DNA of 25,967 nt from a virus, in the IMG/VR virus record IMGVR_UViG_3300005253_000604, positions 1-25,967 of that record; one strand, 5' to 3'. A program made the translations under genes and the position numbers. Shown here piece after piece: positions 1 to 9,700 of this stretch. Below the pieces are notes generated by a model that was not told where the DNA came from, did not search any database, and was given only the letters and a program-made list of their open reading frames with translations. Each line of letters begins with the position of its first letter. The stretch's first letter is position 1.

Positions 1-294
1 CGCCGCCATAATTAGTACACCTCTAGGGTCACTATTACCTCGCGATATAGAGGGTTTGGCATGGAAGGCGGGGTAAGAATCTTTGGATAGTAGCCTCCTA
101 GAGAGGTACTCCTCTATGTGATGGACAATATCCAAAGGAGTACCCTCATCGGCTACTAGGTCCATGATAAATGCGTTGTCACCAGCAGGGTTATCTCCTC
201 TTCCGTATGAAGCCTTGGAAGGCCATATGTGTATTAGCACATAGGTCAGAGGAGTGTCAATGACAGTGCTTACCTCTACTACCTTAGCCAGCAT
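1..294 (-). CDS. Hypothetical protein, 3' end outside window
   Basis: An open frame runs from an ATG at 294 to the window edge (98 codons, no stop), so the C-terminus is missing. The N-terminus reads MLAKVVEVSTVIDTPLTYVL and is followed by a mixed alpha/beta-looking stretch with a PAGDNAF segment. It starts four bases after the TAG of the upstream virion gene (298-798), with a weak GAG-type ribosome site inside that gene's end, so it is probably translationally coupled and part of the same leftward virion transcript. I do not recognise the family. Position suggests a structural or connector protein. Confidence 0.6.
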   Translation of the reverse strand, partial: MLAKVVEVSTVIDTPLTYVLIHIWPSKASYGRGDNPAGDNAFIMDLVADEGTPLDIVHHIEEYLSRRLLSKDSYPAFHAKPSISRGNSDPRGVLIMAA

Positions 295-297
295 GCT

Positions 298-798
298 CTA
301 GCTCAGGCTAACCTCGACTGTGAACACCCAAGTGGTACCGGAGACCTTAGTACCCAGGACAGTGACCTTACGGTTTAGGTTCTTGTTAGCACCTGCACCA
401 TTATCGACAGTCCACTCTTCCCAAGCGAAGTTACCCTCACTGCTACCAAAGCTGGACCGGAATGTGGCCTTCTGGTCGGTACCATTAAGTGGGTATGTGG
501 CCTCCATAGCCTTAAACAAGGTCGAGCCACCTAGTAAGCCGGTCTGAGTGGCTACCGCGGCAGAGTTGCTATTCCCTACCCCAAGCCTTGCGTTAGAGTT
601 GTCGAACTTGGTACCGCCTGAGCCACACAGGAGGACGAACAACTCGTTAATGCCCTCATTGAGTAGAAGGTTACCTTCACCTTCTATGACCTCATATGGC
701 TCTATACCATAGCGGTCCTGTTCAGCCGGGAGGTCACCATGATACTTCTCGACCTTGTACCTGGCTTTCCAGACCAGACCCTCGATTGCAGCTACCAT
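298..798 (-). CDS. Putative virion structural protein (166 aa)
   Basis: A 166-residue protein with a strong AGGAGG site five bases before the ATG. The centre is rich in Gly, Asn and Ser (LLNEGINELFVLLCGSGG, ARLGVGNSNSAA) and the second half has short beta-strand patterns ending in TWVFTVEVSLS. There is no signal peptide, membrane segment or coiled coil. This style of protein, with an EGxNLLLNEGINEL motif followed by a Gly-rich loop, is a pattern I associate with uncharacterised phage virion proteins encoded downstream of capsid genes; that is recollection, not a search. A head decoration, connector or tail-associated role is possible. It is co-directional and closely spaced with the capsid cluster. 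Confidence 0.75.
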   Translation of the reverse strand: MVAAIEGLVWKARYKVEKYHGDLPAEQDRYGIEPYEVIEGEGNLLLNEGINELFVLLCGSGGTKFDNSNARLGVGNSNSAAVATQTGLLGGSTLFKAMEATYPLNGTDQKATFRSSFGSSEGNFAWEEWTVDNGAGANKNLNRKVTVLGTKVSGTTWVFTVEVSLS

Positions 799-813
799 AG
801 CTACCTCCTAAGA

Positions 814-1185
814 CTAAACTTCCGTTATAATTGAGATTGCCGAGGTTATAGCACCTCCGGCAGCAGGAGCAGTTACCTTGATAACGTCGTCATCCTGTAG
901 TTCAACTTTGTCCCCTGGAATGTACACAGTATGCTGAGCGTTAGCGGACCCTGTGTTGAGGAGTGCATCATAGTCCGCTCCAGTTCCGCTGTCTATCTCA
1001 AAGGTTACACCTGTCTGTGTAGGAGCAGCGGAGTATTTCACCGTTGCAAACAGAAACCTTCTGTTCTTGCCTACAAGGGTTGACAGTGCTAGTAAGGTAT
1101 TGGCAGCACTCTTCTCGGTTATCTTCTCTACCGAGGACCCCTTCTTACCTAAAGGGTACTTAGTTACCTTAGTAGCGGAGGCCAT
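814..1185 (-). CDS. Putative beta-rich virion protein (123 aa)
   Basis: A 123-residue protein with a basic N-terminus (MASATKVTKYPLGKKGSS) and a C-terminal half of alternating hydrophobic residues (VYIPGDKVELQDDDVIKVTAPAAGG...), as in a small beta-sandwich. Decoration or stabilisation proteins of phage heads often have this size and composition, but I cannot assign a family. Its start codon shares one base with the stop of the 66-residue gene before it (TAATG), so the two are coupled. The last residues (SAISIITEV) form a strong beta strand. Confidence 0.75.
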   Translation of the reverse strand: MASATKVTKYPLGKKGSSVEKITEKSAANTLLALSTLVGKNRRFLFATVKYSAAPTQTGVTFEIDSGTGADYDALLNTGSANAQHTVYIPGDKVELQDDDVIKVTAPAAGGAITSAISIITEV

Positions 1186-1385
1186 TAGATAGCACTCCTA
1201 CTACGACTCTGTTCGGGTCGGGTAAGCTGCTTACCTGTAGCCTTCTCCGCCTGTTGGAAGGCAATAGCGACAGCCTGGTCTTGGTTGAAACCTTCTTCAA
1301 CCAGCTTAGCGACTGTATCCTGAATTGCCTTACCTATTTCCTGGTCAGAGGATTCAGGCTTTAATGATTCAGACATGGTGGGCAT
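1185..1385 (-). CDS. Small acidic-to-basic helical protein (66 aa)
   Basis: A 66-residue protein. Residues 15-50 form an amphipathic helical segment with a short recurring phage motif: EEGFNQDQAVAIAFQQAEKATG, i.e. a Gly followed by a QAxAIAxxxA helix. That motif turns up in small uncharacterised phage proteins and in domains near head genes, which is family-level recollection. The tail is Arg/Ser rich (RPEQSRSRSAI). It is preceded by a large mRNA hairpin (1399-1453) and a GGAGGG ribosome site about 8 bases before the ATG. TAATG-coupled to the next virion gene. Confidence 0.7.
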   Translation of the reverse strand: MPTMSESLKPESSDQEIGKAIQDTVAKLVEEGFNQDQAVAIAFQQAEKATGKQLTRPEQSRSRSAI

Positions 1386-1398
1386 ATTCCCTCCAGTT

Positions 1399-1453
1399 GG
1401 GGGAGTCGGGGGTACAGGTCATGGCCCTCACACACCTGCACCCCACTTCCCCC
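1399..1453 (-). promoter_or_regulatory. Long GC-rich intercistronic hairpin
   Basis: Bases 1409-1419 (GGGGTACAGGT) pair with 1434-1444 (ACCTGCACCCC) over 11 positions; the one mismatch is a G-U wobble in the leftward mRNA. An outer stem pairs 1399-1404 with 1448-1453, nearly continuous with the inner stem. The loop is 14 bases. It lies just after the stop of the 48-residue gene (1456) and before the 66-residue gene. There is no U-tract, so an intrinsic terminator is unlikely; mRNA stabilisation, processing or translational control fits better. Confidence 0.7.
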
Positions 1454-1455
1454 GG

Positions 1456-1602
1456 TTACCTTATACGTATAATCTTTCGTATACCACTCCGAGGCGCTCT
1501 TGCTGCTCTTGGAGAGCGTGCTCCTGGTAACCTCCTCATACGTTTACGCTTTTTAAGAAACCCTCTGAGCTTGAGTTTACGCTTTAGAGGGTGCCTAGCC
1601 AT
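1456..1602 (-). CDS. Protamine-like, Arg/Lys-rich small protein (48 aa)
   Basis: A 48-residue ORF that begins two bases after the TAG of the preceding virion gene, with a GGAGGA ribosome site about 9 bases upstream of its ATG. It reads MARHPLKRKLKLRGFLKKRK..., with 21 Arg/Lys among 48 residues and no Asp or Glu. Residues 1-24 look like an amphipathic basic helix; residues 25-40 are Pro/Ala/Arg-rich. Such proteins bind nucleic acid in general; a role in neutralising packaged DNA or in head assembly is inference from its place between capsid-associated genes. Its tight coupling and ribosome site argue that it is real despite its size. Confidence 0.7.
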   Translation of the reverse strand: MARHPLKRKLKLRGFLKKRKRMRRLPGARSPRAARAPRSGIRKIIRIR

Positions 1603-1603
1603 T

Positions 1604-1951
1604 CTAGTTAGTCCTCCGACACAGGATGAAACATCGAGCCGTACAGGCGGACGCGGTCACCAAAGAGAGTGAACCGTCAGCAGCGATGTTGTTCTTGGCC
1701 TGGTCAATGTCAGCAGCCCGGACAATCAGGTCAGAGGTGGTTGTGGTAAGAGCGGCAACGATGTCATCGGTGCCATCGGTGAGCTTTACAGTGTCACCGG
1801 AACCACCAGGTTCTCCTACAACCCACATATCCAGGACTTCAAACGCGGCAGGAGCATCCCCGTCATAGATTTTGAGTTCGGCTGACCCTGACTCGGTCAG
1901 TGCCTCTATGACGAATAGTTCCTGGTGGACGTATGACTCAATAACTGCCAT
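1604..1951 (-). CDS. Putative head decoration or virion protein (115 aa)
   Basis: A 115-residue protein directly downstream of the major capsid gene, with a strong AAGGAGG site before its ATG. The sequence has beta-strand alternation (YVHQELFVIEALTESGSAEL, WVVGEPGGSGDTVKLTDG) and a Cys-containing C-terminus (ASACTARCFILCRRTN). Genes in this place in many tailed phages encode head-decoration or stabilisation proteins; no family motif confirms it here. It stops with TAG, and the 48-residue basic protein starts two bases later. Confidence 0.75.
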   Translation of the reverse strand: MAVIESYVHQELFVIEALTESGSAELKIYDGDAPAAFEVLDMWVVGEPGGSGDTVKLTDGTDDIVAALTTTTSDLIVRAADIDQAKNNIAADGSLSLVTASACTARCFILCRRTN

Positions 1952-1975
1952 GGTTTTTCCTCCTTCCCTATAAGG

Positions 1976-2947
1976 TTATTCGACGACTGCTACGTCGGTA
2001 ATGCCGTCGATGATGCCGATGGACTTGGTACTGCCATTGATAAGGGACACGTACCATACCAGCCTGATGCGACCGGCATCCTTGTTCTCCAGGTGGTCCC
2101 ACTCCCTAAGTTCAAAGGCAGGACTGCCTGTGAGTAGGGAACAGCCACCATCCTCGACTTCACCCTTGCGGATGGCAATAACACTGGAGGTGGCTCCACC
2201 TGTCTTGGCAGAGAAGTCACCGGAGGCGATGGTTTCAGTCTGGAGCATGAAGTCCGACCGGACGATAGGGACTCCACGGTAACTGGTAATCATTGGCTGA
2301 ACGTCTCCGCCAGGACTCTCAGGCATCTGGATTACTGGTACGCTAGTCGTCCCGCCACGGCCAACTGCGGACAGGCGCCTGTTAATCGCGAAGGTCATCA
2401 GGAGCATATCCGGCTTGGGCTTCACAGAGTCGATGAGTTCGTCTAGGGTTGCTAGGGATAGTGCAGCTCCAGTAGAGCCTGACCCCATGTTCAACCTCAA
2501 AGCTGCCGCACATAGCTTCTGCCAACCATCGAACTCCTTAGCGTTGGCGGAGTTGTCCCCATAAATGAGCTTGTCTTCCATAACTCGCATGACGCCCTTG
2601 CGAGTACGGGTAATTGCAACGGCCCGTAGGTCGTTCACGTTCTTGTAGGTGCCGGTCACGAAGTGGTCGAGGTCCCACTGGCCAATCGCCCGCTTGAGTG
2701 CTACGGTAACAGGGGTGTAAGCCTCGGCAGCTTGGGATGCAATCTCTTCCCCTACGTCGTAGAAATCTGCGGTCGGTGTGCCTATCTCACGGTTGAATCC
2801 CAGGTCCTTCCCGTCGATTTGAAGGACGGGTAGGTTGGCGATTTGCTGGCCTTCCTCAATGATTTCCTCAACGATACCACGGAGGAGGACAGTCTGTGTG
2901 AGTCGCTCGGCTTCGGTCAGGCTATTCCAGTATCCTATGATAGCCAT
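1976..2947 (-). CDS. Major capsid protein, HK97-like fold
   Basis: A 323-residue protein of typical length for a major capsid protein, placed right after the scaffold gene. The N-terminal region (residues 1-50) is helical and followed by an E-loop-like segment (FNREIGTPTADFYDVGEE). The centre carries RVMEDKLIYGDNSANAKEFDGW, and the A-domain-like part has DMLLMTFAINRRL and YRGVPIVRSDFML. The C-terminus (LREWDHLENKDAGRIRLVWY) is a typical capsid P-domain or spine strand. Known function of the family: it self-assembles on the scaffold into the icosahedral shell. No protease gene is seen nearby and no delta domain is obvious. AGGAGG ribosome site. Confidence 0.85.
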   Translation of the reverse strand: MAIIGYWNSLTEAERLTQTVLLRGIVEEIIEEGQQIANLPVLQIDGKDLGFNREIGTPTADFYDVGEEIASQAAEAYTPVTVALKRAIGQWDLDHFVTGTYKNVNDLRAVAITRTRKGVMRVMEDKLIYGDNSANAKEFDGWQKLCAAALRLNMGSGSTGAALSLATLDELIDSVKPKPDMLLMTFAINRRLSAVGRGGTTSVPVIQMPESPGGDVQPMITSYRGVPIVRSDFMLQTETIASGDFSAKTGGATSSVIAIRKGEVEDGGCSLLTGSPAFELREWDHLENKDAGRIRLVWYVSLINGSTKSIGIIDGITDVAVVE

Positions 2948-2963
2948 GTACGATGCCTCCTAA

Positions 2964-3506
2964 CTAGGTTGCTTTAAGTTCACCGGCCTCCAGTCCTTCC
3001 TTGACCTTCTCTCTGCCGGTGGTTTTCTTGTCTCCGCCACCTCCACCACCGCTACCGACGTAATCCTTGGAGTTAGGCCCACGACTAGCGGACAAGGCAT
3101 CCCTGATAACTGTTAGCTCAGAGACGGACTTACCCTCTAGCGCCTTCTCATTGATGGAGAACTCGCCTATCAGGCGGTCGCGCAGGTTACCCGCCAGGGA
3201 GTCCTGTGCATCCTGTAGACTCTTCTGCGCGGTCTTGAGTTCTCCTTTGACAGTCTTTATCTCTTCACCGGTAGCATTGCTGTTGGTGACCTTTTCCTCA
3301 AGCTCAGCAACGGTAGCCCTTGCCCGGCCTAGCTCCTCAGTCCCAGTTCTGACCTGGGTATTCAGTCCCTCAACGGTACTGGTGTGTGCATCACCCAGTT
3401 TGGTGATGGCCTCTTCGTGGGTTTTCTCTAGGTCTCCCAAAGCCGTCTTGTGTGACTCCTTCAGAGCTATCAAGTCAGACTTTGGAACCATGTCATCATC
3501 AGACAT
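2964..3506 (-). CDS. Capsid scaffolding protein
   Basis: A 180-residue, highly charged protein. Residues 10-115 show heptad-like helix with many Glu, Lys, Ala and Thr (SHKTALGDLEKTHEEAITKL and so on), followed by a short globular-looking part (RDRLIGEFSINEKALEGKSV), a poly-Gly linker (SGGGGGG near residue 153) and a basic C-terminal helix (TTGREKVKEGLEAGELK). A coiled coil with a small basic C-terminal helix is the usual design of scaffolds that guide HK97-like capsid assembly, and the gene directly precedes the capsid gene. Transcribed from the strong promoter at 3630-3658, leaving a leader of about 117 bases. Confidence 0.8.
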   Translation of the reverse strand: MSDDDMVPKSDLIALKESHKTALGDLEKTHEEAITKLGDAHTSTVEGLNTQVRTGTEELGRARATVAELEEKVTNSNATGEEIKTVKGELKTAQKSLQDAQDSLAGNLRDRLIGEFSINEKALEGKSVSELTVIRDALSASRGPNSKDYVGSGGGGGGDKKTTGREKVKEGLEAGELKAT

Positions 3507-3629
3507 TTGGACGTTCCTTTCAGTGTAGTCCTTGGTTCCAGCACCCCGGTAATGATGGGGTCATTTCTACCTTAGCCTTAAGACAATTCCTGTCAGTCTA
3601 GTCCTAAGAGCTTGAGGTTCTTCACTATC

Positions 3630-3658
3630 ATTATAGCATGGCTACTAGCTTCTGTCAA
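3630..3658 (-). promoter_or_regulatory. Consensus sigma70 promoter for scaffold-capsid genes
   Basis: On the minus strand TTGACA (3658-3653) is followed by a 17-base spacer ending in TGC and then TATAAT (3635-3630): a perfect -35 and an extended -10. Transcription should begin near 3623, about 117 bases before the scaffold ATG. One base upstream of the -35 box ends a 42-bp inverted-end module (3660-3701), so the promoter is probably regulated through it. Confidence 0.9.
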
Positions 3659-3659
3659 G

Positions 3660-3701
3660 TGACTATTCACTGTTTATATATGAGATTACAGCTATTAGTC
3701 A
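3660..3701 (-). repeat. 42-bp inverted-end control module, copy A
   Basis: Read on the minus strand, the element begins TGACTAA, contains GTAAT, ATATATAA and AGTGAATAG, and ends TAGTCA, one base before the -35 box of the scaffold promoter. It matches copy C (14097-14138) in length (42 bp), end sequences, internal blocks and position relative to a TTGACA box. Likely a binding site for a phage or host regulator. Confidence 0.7.
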
Positions 3702-3707
3702 CCGGGT

Positions 3708-3748
3708 TGACTAAAGAGAGTAATACTTATATAATGAGTGTTTAGTCA
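3708..3748 (+). repeat. 41-bp inverted-end control module, copy B
   Basis: TGACTAAA at 3708-3715 and TTTAGTCA at 3741-3748 are perfect inverted ends. With one preceding base its left part, TTGACTAAAGAGAGTAAT, is identical over 18 bases to copy C. It lies six bases from copy A, in tandem but on the opposite strand, and overlaps the TAA stop codon of the giant virion gene. Its TTGACT and a TATAAT 17 bases later also form a sigma70-like promoter pointing rightward, antisense to that gene. Confidence 0.7.
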
Positions 3749-6700
3749 TCCCCTCCCTCTCCACTACTAAGCACTAATACAGGAGCGGAGTCATCCACCT
3801 TTGGAAGTTCCTGGTCACTACCTGGCCGGTACCTCTGCATTAGTATCTCATACCGTCTCTGTCCCTCATCGGTTCGGAATGAGTCGGTGACCTGCCAGAA
3901 TGCTAGCCATGCGTCTATGTCAGGGGAGTAGAAGCGGAGGTTCTGACCTGCCAGTTTAATGTCAGCTTGGTACCTGCCTATGAGTGAACGACCATCTAGC
4001 TCTATAGCCTCAAGCCGGTCACGCTCTAGGGGACTGTCAGATGCTAGCCACCGTCGGATTATTAGTTGTGCATCAGGAGCAAAGCGTTCTATAGTAAGGT
4101 CACGCCTGTTGAAGTACGGTCGGAGATACTGCACATAGCTCCAGCGGTGTAGCTTCTCCAGTTCGGACTCATATTGACGGATCTGGTCCTCTAGCTCATC
4201 TCTACGTTCACCAGCAGCTTGTAGCAGTATTTCACGCTGGATATAGAAGGTATCAAAATCAGGACCAAGGGTACCAGTCTCAGAGTCGAACACCTCCTGT
4301 AGCTCAATGTCATAGTACATACGGAGTAGCTCTACCATAGGATGCTCTGTAGGTAGAGGCTGACCGGTACGCTGGTAATACTCTACTACTTCCTCATGGG
4401 TAACAGGGATGTCCTTATACCGGTCCCGCTCACGTAAAGCGTCAAAGCCGGACTGGTAATCTGCACCTAGTCCGGAGTGTAGCTTTATCCAATTCCTTGC
4501 TGTAATACTCCCAGGGTGGTCACACTGGGTAGCGCCTGCGAATCCAAACTGACAATCCATTTCCTCTTGCTTGGCAGTTAGACCTAGCCTTAAGGAGTCT
4601 ATATCATCCCAGAACTCATTACGTCGAGCACGGAACTGTTGTTCAGCAGCACCGAACAGGACATTGGTAAATCCTGAGAAGCGTTCTAAGGACTCGGTGG
4701 CACTGAGTAGGTCACGTACTTCCGGTGTAGGTGGGATAATATCCTGCCAGCGTATACCCCAATTACGCATGTCACGGAGTTGTTCTGTGGTAAAGCCAGT
4801 GTACTCGGACACAATGATGTCATACTCTGCTCTGGCCTCGGTCAGTTCTTCGGGCCGGAATCGGAATAGTCCAGTCTGGTCTAGGAGTATGAAGGTAGGT
4901 GACATTTGACCAGTAGCACGGTCCCATAGCTCTTGTTCAAAGGGGTCCAGTGGACTACCTGCCAAGGTCTTATTTAGTAGGTCAGCGCCACTGATTACCT
5001 CACCTGTGTCTGGGTCCTTCTCACCTATCTGGCTAACCTTCATAGCTATCATGTAGGAGCGGAAGCGTTCGGGTATAAATACATTAGCGAGACGCTTGGA
5101 AGCCTCCATCATAGTCTTGTTACCTATAAGCTCTGCAAAGGCTTGGAAGCCCTGGATGGGAGCCTTCATCCATACTGGTACTAGTTCTCCTAGCTGGTTG
5201 AAAGCTGGACCCTTACCCGTGCCAAAGAGTAGGTTGCCAATGGTGACATGTGCTCCTGGGTAGAAGCCGAATCTACCGGCCATATCTAGTACCTGTTGAC
5301 CTTTAGAGAAGGTGTCATAGAACTCAGGATAGTCACGGATAAGTAGTCGTCTCAGACCACCCATGAGGATGGTTCCACGTAGAGGGTTAATCTCTAGGCT
5401 GGTGAAGGGGACATGTATGTAGTTATCACCACCTGTAGCTTCGTTGTATCTACCTAAGCCAGTGATGAGTCCTGGTGTACGCATAAATTGACGTGGGAGG
5501 TACCATAGCCTATGCCACTCATATACCCAGAATGGCATCTGAGAGCGGAAGAACTTGTCTAGGTAGTTGAGGTCCACATAGTCAGGGAACATACGGTAGA
5601 ACTCAGTGGTGGCAGTGTCTAGAGCTTCACCTTTAGCCTGTAGCCAGGGAGCACCACCATACCCCTCTATGCGTCCTAGCCCATCTGCCATATCATCAGC
5701 CCACCGCTGGAAGGCTGTCCTAGCCTCAGCGGATAGCTCTGCACCTTTGGATTCAAACCTCACACCACGCACCAGGTCCTCTACCTGCATTAGTGTGGGA
5801 GATATACGGGATACGTTCTCAGGGTTGAGTCGGAACTCCCGCATGATGTCATCCCAGACTTCACCGACAGCTTCCTTAGTCCAGCCTAGAGCGGCTAGGT
5901 CTTGGCCTGGTTCTAAGTTAATGACAGCACGGTTGAGTAGCTCCTGAGTGAACTCATCCTTGCCCATGATTGCTTGTAGGTCTGAGAGCATAGTCATGGA
6001 GCTCACGTCATCCGGACGGATGTTATACATCAAGGCTACATCGACCCGTGATATGGTTCGACCAGCTACATCAGGGACAGCATTCTTAGCTTGCTGGCCT
6101 ATCCTAGCTTCAAGGGTATAGACTTCCCTAACTAGAGCCTCCTTAGCTATGGCTATATCACGGAAGGGCTGTCCCATCTGCTCCTTAGCCTTTAGCCATT
6201 GTTCATTAGTTTTAGGTCTGGCTCCCTTTGGAGCACTCTTACCAAAGATACCCTCGGCTATATCCCTACGACGAGAGTAAGCACTAGCTTCTAGGGTCTT
6301 GAGTGCCTTGTAACGATTCATAAGTAGGCTAACATCACCACTACGGTCGCCAACTGCTCCTATGTGACCTTGTAGTGATTCAATGTATCGGTCAATAGCA
6401 TGTCCAGCACGGTTACCGAATACATCGGAGCTTCCACGCCATACGTCCCAGATAGCGTCATTGTCACTTGCTCGGACTACCTTTTCACTGGCTTCTCTAG
6501 CTATACCATACTGATGCTCCAGAACTCCACCATAACCACGACTCATACCTTGGAGAGTCATCAGGCGTTTGGAGAAGTCTTCCCAGTTATTGATAGGAGC
6601 AGTAAGTATCTCCTCTGCCATCTCCTCAAAGTGAACTGAAAAGAACTCAGGTGAGCGTAGGTGAGTATCCCATATAAGGTCTACTACTTCCTGGCCTACC

Positions 6701-9700
6701 TCATCGGTATTGGTAAAGAGTCTACCGGACTTAGCCTGAGTTAGGATAAAGTCACCTACATGACTATCTATTAGGTCATAGTCACCTAGCATCTTCTCTA
6801 TGTTAAGGGTGCGAAGTCTCTCAGCAGTAGCCTCTCCTGGCATACCTCTAATGGCATCCGGGCCACGTAGCAAGTTAGCCTCGGTCGCGTCTTGTGCCCA
6901 AGGTCTAAGGTCTTTAGGTAGAAACCGGAAGTCCATACCGGTAGCCCTTTGCACTTTGTCGATTTCATCCCATACCTGAGGTAGTAACCTCTTTAGCTCG
7001 CGGAGTCCTAGCTGGTGTTGTATTAGTACCTGGTCAGCAGCCTGGATACGGATAGCTAGCTCTTCACGGAACATCCTACTGACCCACTGTGGAGCTAGGA
7101 ACTTCTCGACTCCTTTACGAGCCTGTTGAACGGTGGCATAGCTCTCGCCCCATACAAGACCACGGCCTCCACCTAGGAGTACCTCTGGCCTTGTACCTAA
7201 TGAGTCAGCCCAGGAATTAAGAATCATCTGGGAACGGTTGCCACGGTAGAATGGATTGATACCTGCTAAGGATGCTTTACCTTTAGTCTCGGCTATATTC
7301 CACAGGTGGTACATGCCAAAGAGGAGGTAGGAACGTGCTATTGGTCTAATTACCCACCTCTCGACTGAGCCGGACCATACTGCTCCTATGCCTTCTGGGA
7401 CCTTCTGTAGTGGAATGGATAGTATACCTAACCGTTCAGCTTGGCCAGCAGCTAGGGACTGGTGGTTACTTACAGTTAGCTTCTCGGAGAACTGTGCAAT
7501 ACTACTAATGATACCCTCTAAGGAGTCACCTTGGATTAGTCTCTCAGCTTGTCGCTCACCAGTAGATATATAGTTATCCACTAAGGACTTGACTAGACGG
7601 AAGCCTTTACCGTCAGCGGCATCCTCTACGCCAAGGACGACCATAAGTTGTCGAGCTACCAGTCCGGCCTTCTTAGGATCCTCAGCAGCCATGACTAGTT
7701 GGGTTTCCAGGTCTAGCAGGATAGTCTTAGAAGCTAACAGGGTGTCCTTAGTAACTGTACCACCCACACGCTGGGACCAGCCTAGGACCGTATCTACATC
7801 TGGTACAGCCTGGGACTTAAGGGTCTTGGACACTTGTGTACCCAGGTCAGCTAAGCCAATACCCTCAGGGAAATCGGTACCCCTCTTAAGTGCCTGACCC
7901 AAGGATTCAGTAGCTTGGGAAGCTGTAAGCCTACCATACTCGGTGTCAGGATTAGCTCGGGTCAAGAACCTAACAAGCAGACCAGATACACGCTCACCTT
8001 CAAGCAGACCTAGAGTAGCGGCAGGACGTTTGATTATACCTCTTAGTCCACTGCCTACTATCCTGAATGGAGCACTTGCAGCTTGTAGGTATCCATACTC
8101 AGCAGCAGCTACCATACGACTTAGAGGTCTACCTAGAATTGGTAGTGGCCTTACTAGCTTAGTAGCTATACCCCAGCCGATATATGTAGTAGGGTCAGCT
8201 AAGGTTTCAAATGCAAACTTAGCTACAGGGTGCCAGGTATTAGCGTTCCATGCGTCACCTGCTGCCTGCCAGAAGTTAGCATCCTCAAGGGCTATATTCA
8301 TGTCCCTCTCTATCTTCTGCTCGCCAGGGATAATCAGGGCAGGGTAGTAAAGTGCTTGTCCAGCTATAGGACGCACTACACCTTCAAAGTACTTCTCCAA
8401 TGCTTGGGAGGCAACTAGTATAGGCTGAACAGCTAAAGTCTTAAGGTAAGCCGCTGTACCGGGTTTAGGAAGAGACCAATCCCCTTGGCCTGTCCTCAAT
8501 GATGCTATGTTCTGTTCTAGCTCCTTATAGGCTGCTAGTCGGTCTTGTACCCTAGCTAGGGTATCTTCACGGTAAGCCTGAGCTTCTTCACTATCTAGTC
8601 CCTGTGCCATGAGGACATTACGTATCTCTTCACCAGTCTGTAACTCTTCTGGACCAGAAGGTCGGAAGCCTTTAAGGGATAGTCGGAGTTGTTCAGTACT
8701 CAGGAGATAGGAGGCCACCGGTCTAGCTCTACCCTGCTCAAATAGCTTCTCAGTTATGTCTGACTCCGAGAGGATAGCTATTTCCTCTGGAGTCATGGTA
8801 GAGAGTAGGTCTATCTGTTCCTCTACCTGCCGTCTAATCTCAGCTAGCACAGGGTCCATCATCTGCTGCTGTATGGTAGAGTTACCATTTACTAGTTGGT
8901 CCAATGCAGCTTGTGCTTCAGCACGGACCTCAGGGTCAATCTCCTGTAGTATGTCAAACTGTAACTCAACTGCGGTAAAGAACCTAGCCAGGTCATTATG
9001 ACGTGCAAAGAGGTTATCCCGCTCCGCTCTGAGTAGCTCTAGCTCCTTACTAGCTTCCTCAGTTAATCCCGTTTGTACATCCACACCTGGACCAAACGGT
9101 AAAGCACTAAGGACAGCATTAGTAGCTGTGCCAAGGAAACCTATATCTATCAGACCAAAGGGACTTATAATCTCAGACGGAGCGGGTACGTCCTTAAGGA
9201 GAATACTTATCTCCAGATCTATAGATTCCAGTCTAGAGGAGTTAAAATTATTCTCACGTTCAAAGGGTCTTAGTAGGTCTAAGAACCCGGGGAAAGGCTC
9301 CTGAGGAGTCCGGTCAGGAGGCTGACCGAATACCTGCTCGGATATCTGCTTTAACCGCTGTCTCTGTTGGAACCCAAACTGTTGGAAGAACTCTAAGGGT
9401 CGAGTTTCCTGTGCAGCAGCAGGGAGGGTAGGCTGTCCGGGTCTAGGAGCTAAGGTGCCACCACCTAGAATATTGGCTAGGTAGGTAGCATTGTCTCTAC
9501 CTATACGGTCAGCTTCCTGAGGGAAGAACTCGGACGCAGCGGCAAATATGGAGCCTTCCCAGTCTCCCCCACCTAGTTCCATAGCCCTGTTCAGGATTCC
9601 AGGGCCAGCATGGTAAGCAGTAAGCGCCTTACGGATGTCTCCTCCATAGATGCGGAGGTGTCCTGCGACTAGATTAGCAGCGTATCTAAGGGAAGCATCA

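Noticed and set aside
1325-1672. 115-codon plus-strand ORF over the virion gene gap
   Set aside because: Opposite to three coupled minus-strand genes and their ribosome sites; contains the antisense of the hairpin.
3660-3748. Modules A and B as ends of a small insertion element
   Set aside because: No target-site duplication is visible and the copies coincide with promoters, so a regulatory role is simpler.
7943-8347. Plus-strand ORFs antisense to the giant virion gene
   Set aside because: They mirror the reading frame of a well-supported gene and lack ribosome sites and recognisable domains.
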